DNA from: Nitrospinota bacterium
Lineage (GTDB): Bacteria > UBA8248 > JACPRG01
Direction: 5' to 3'
DNA length: 9,185 nt
NCBI GenBank assembly: GCA_030740135.1
Contig: JASLXW010000133.1
Location: 1-9,185 of the forward strand
Shown: one piece after another, positions 7,977 through 9,185 of the stretch
How positions within the stretch are numbered: position 1 is the first letter of the stretch
Layout of the letters: the number at the start of each line of letters is the position of its first letter
The notes under the pieces: model-generated
The model's database searches: none
The model's input: the letters and a program-made list of their open reading frames with translations, nothing else
Told to the model about the DNA's origin: nothing
Made by a program: the position numbers and the translations under genes

Positions 7977-9185
7977 TCACCTCTTGGAATGCTTGACCTG
8001 ACCGCCCGCCCCCGCCAGCTCCAACAGCGTGTGCAGCATGACGTTCGTCCCCGTTTCGATGTCTTTCCACCGGGAGAGCTCGTCGGGGCAGTGGCTTCGG
8101 CCGCCGACGCTGGGGATGAAGTAGAGGCCGGCCGGCGTGAACTTGCCCAGGACCTGGGCGTCGTGGCCCGCGCCGCTGTGCATGTCCCGCCACCGGGCGT
8201 CCACCCGCTCCGAGGCCCGCCGCAGGGCCCCCCGGACCTTCGCCGACATCTTGACGGATTTAGCCTCCAACGTCTGCTCCATCGTGACCTTCAGCCCGTG
8301 CTTGCGGGCGATCTCCCGAAGGTTCTCGCGGATCGCCTTGCGCATCCGGCCGAGGACCGGCATCGACAGGTCCCGCAGGTCCACGGTGAACCGGGCCGTT
8401 TCGGGGACGATGTTCGAGGCCCCGGGGGAGAGCTCGATGTAGCCCACAGTCGCCACGGTGATGGGCGAGCCGTGCTTGCGCACGAGCTTCCGCAGGCCCG
8501 CGCCGAAATCGGCGGCCCCCAGATAGGCGTCTTTGCGCAGAGGGAAGGGCGTGGTCCCGGCATGGTCCGGGCGGCCGTGGAAGGCGACCTCGAATTTCCA
8601 CAGTCCGACGATTCCCGTCACGACGCCGACCTCGGCCCCCGATTCTTCGAGTACGAGACCCTGCTCGACGTGGAGCTCGACGTATCCGCGGTACGCAGAG
8701 GGTTTCGCACGGGCTTTGAGCGCGGCGGCGGGCGGAAAGCCGGCCTTCTTCATGGCGTCGGCGAGCCGGACGCCCCGCGGGTCCCGGGCCGCCCCGATCT
8801 CTTGTTTCGTCAGGTCGCCGGTAAACGCCTTGCTCCCGAGGAACCCGCCGAACCGGCCCTCCTCGTCGGTGAAGGCGACGACTTCCACCGGGTGACGAAT
8901 CGCGGCCCCGGACTCCCGAATCGTCCGCAGGGCCTCGAGGACGGACAGGACCCCCAGCGCCCCGTCGAACCGCCCCCCGTTGGGGACCGTGTCGATGTGG
9001 GAGCCGGCGAGGACGGCGGCCCCGGATTTTCCAGGGACTTCCAGGCGTCCGAAGATGTTGCCCGCCCCGTCCAGCCGGGTTTTGAGGCCGGCGGCCTTCA
9101 GCCGGGCGATGAGCCACTTCCTCGCGCGGCGCTCGTCGGGGGAAAAGACCGGCCGGTGAACGCCTCCGTCGGGCGTCTTTCCGAT
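7977..9185 (-). CDS. M20-family amidohydrolase (N-carbamoyl-L-amino-acid hydrolase / allantoate amidohydrolase type), 5' end outside window
   Basis: The reading frame is open to the window edge and gives 402 residues. The family is about 410-420 long, so only some 10-20 N-terminal residues are missing. The visible start, GKTPDGGVHRPVFSPDERRA, matches the near-N-terminal family block. Dinuclear metal ligands can be read in order (numbering from the window edge): His63 in GSHIDTVPNGG, Asp74 in RFDG, the Glu108-Glu109 pair in TDEEGRF (general base and ligand), His172 in ELHVEQG and His365 in GGRSHCPDE. The dimerisation domain carries HGRPDHAGTTPF (203-214) and the C-terminal part has HSGAGHDAQ (337-345). 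These enzymes hydrolyse carbamoyl or ureido amide bonds in hydantoin, pyrimidine or purine breakdown, in the cytoplasm. Motifs do not decide between L-carbamoylase, beta-ureidopropionase and allantoate hydrolase, and no other pathway gene is visible. All key residues appear intact, so it is probably functional. Confidence 0.92.
   Translation of the reverse strand: MGKTPDGGVHRPVFSPDERRARKWLIARLKAAGLKTRLDGAGNIFGRLEVPGKSGAAVLAGSHIDTVPNGGRFDGALGVLSVLEALRTIRESGAAIRHPVEVVAFTDEEGRFGGFLGSKAFTGDLTKQEIGAARDPRGVRLADAMKKAGFPPAAALKARAKPSAYRGYVELHVEQGLVLEESGAEVGVVTGIVGLWKFEVAFHGRPDHAGTTPFPLRKDAYLGAADFGAGLRKLVRKHGSPITVATVGYIELSPGASNIVPETARFTVDLRDLSMPVLGRMRKAIRENLREIARKHGLKVTMEQTLEAKSVKMSAKVRGALRRASERVDARWRDMHSGAGHDAQVLGKFTPAGLYFIPSVGGRSHCPDELSRWKDIETGTNVMLHTLLELAGAGGQVKHSKR

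Noticed and set aside
7852..8193. Upstream extension of the small membrane protein frame to 8193
   Set aside because: The extended part overlaps the end of the M20 hydrolase gene and is Arg/His/Pro-rich with no domain; the start at 7851 gives a compact membrane protein.
8260..9117. A 285-codon minus-strand frame overlapping the M20 hydrolase
   Set aside because: It is a frame-shifted shadow: highly Arg/Pro/Gly-rich, while the neighbouring frame holds all metal-ligand motifs of the amidohydrolase.

Overview
This is a GC-rich window dominated by one long minus-strand housekeeping operon, with a cell-wall enzyme gene converging on it from the left and two loosely placed genes at the right edge. 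The encoded proteins point to a diderm (Gram-negative type) bacterium: there is a lipobox lytic transglycosylase of the MltD type, a LapA/LapB-type lipopolysaccharide-control protein and a DksA-type factor. The gene order and GC content would fit lineages such as Nitrospirota, NC10/Methylomirabilota or a former deltaproteobacterial group, but I cannot fix the phylum from the sequence alone.

Layout. Plus strand: mltD-like gene (61-1632). A 108-base convergent gap follows (1633-1740). The minus-strand operon, read from right to left, is rplU (7371-7057), rpmA (7044-6775), obgE (6762-5758), proB (5761-4583), nadD (4570-3830), rsfS (3819-3403), a dksA-family gene (3406-3047) and a membrane TPR gene resembling a LapA-LapB fusion (3006-1741). 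A near-consensus sigma70-type promoter lies upstream of rplU (-35 at 7489-7494, -10 at 7466-7471, 17-base spacer). Gaps inside the operon are 10-12 bases, or 4-base ATGA overlaps (obgE/proB and rsfS/dksA), except for 40 bases before the last gene. Upstream of the promoter, still on the minus strand, are a small two-helix membrane protein (7851-7552) and a 5'-truncated M20-family amidohydrolase that runs off the window end (9185-7977).

How the genes fit together. The operon combines large-subunit ribosomal proteins (bL21, bL27), a ribosome-assembly GTPase (Obg), a ribosome silencing factor (RsfS), a stringent-response type factor (DksA-like), the first step of proline synthesis (ProB) and NAD synthesis (NadD). 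It ends with a probable envelope/LPS regulator. rplU-rpmA-obgE and nadD-rsfS are well-known bacterial neighbour sets. The less usual points are the dksA and lapAB-like genes at the end of the operon, the missing proA beside proB, and the apparent one-chain LapA+LapB architecture. No RNA genes, insertion sequences, CRISPR arrays or defence genes are visible, and no stretch over 300 bases lacks a gene. I do not see a clearly new multi-gene system. The best candidates for a second look are the LapA-LapB fusion, the growth-control gene grouping, the rplU leader hairpin and the small membrane protein.
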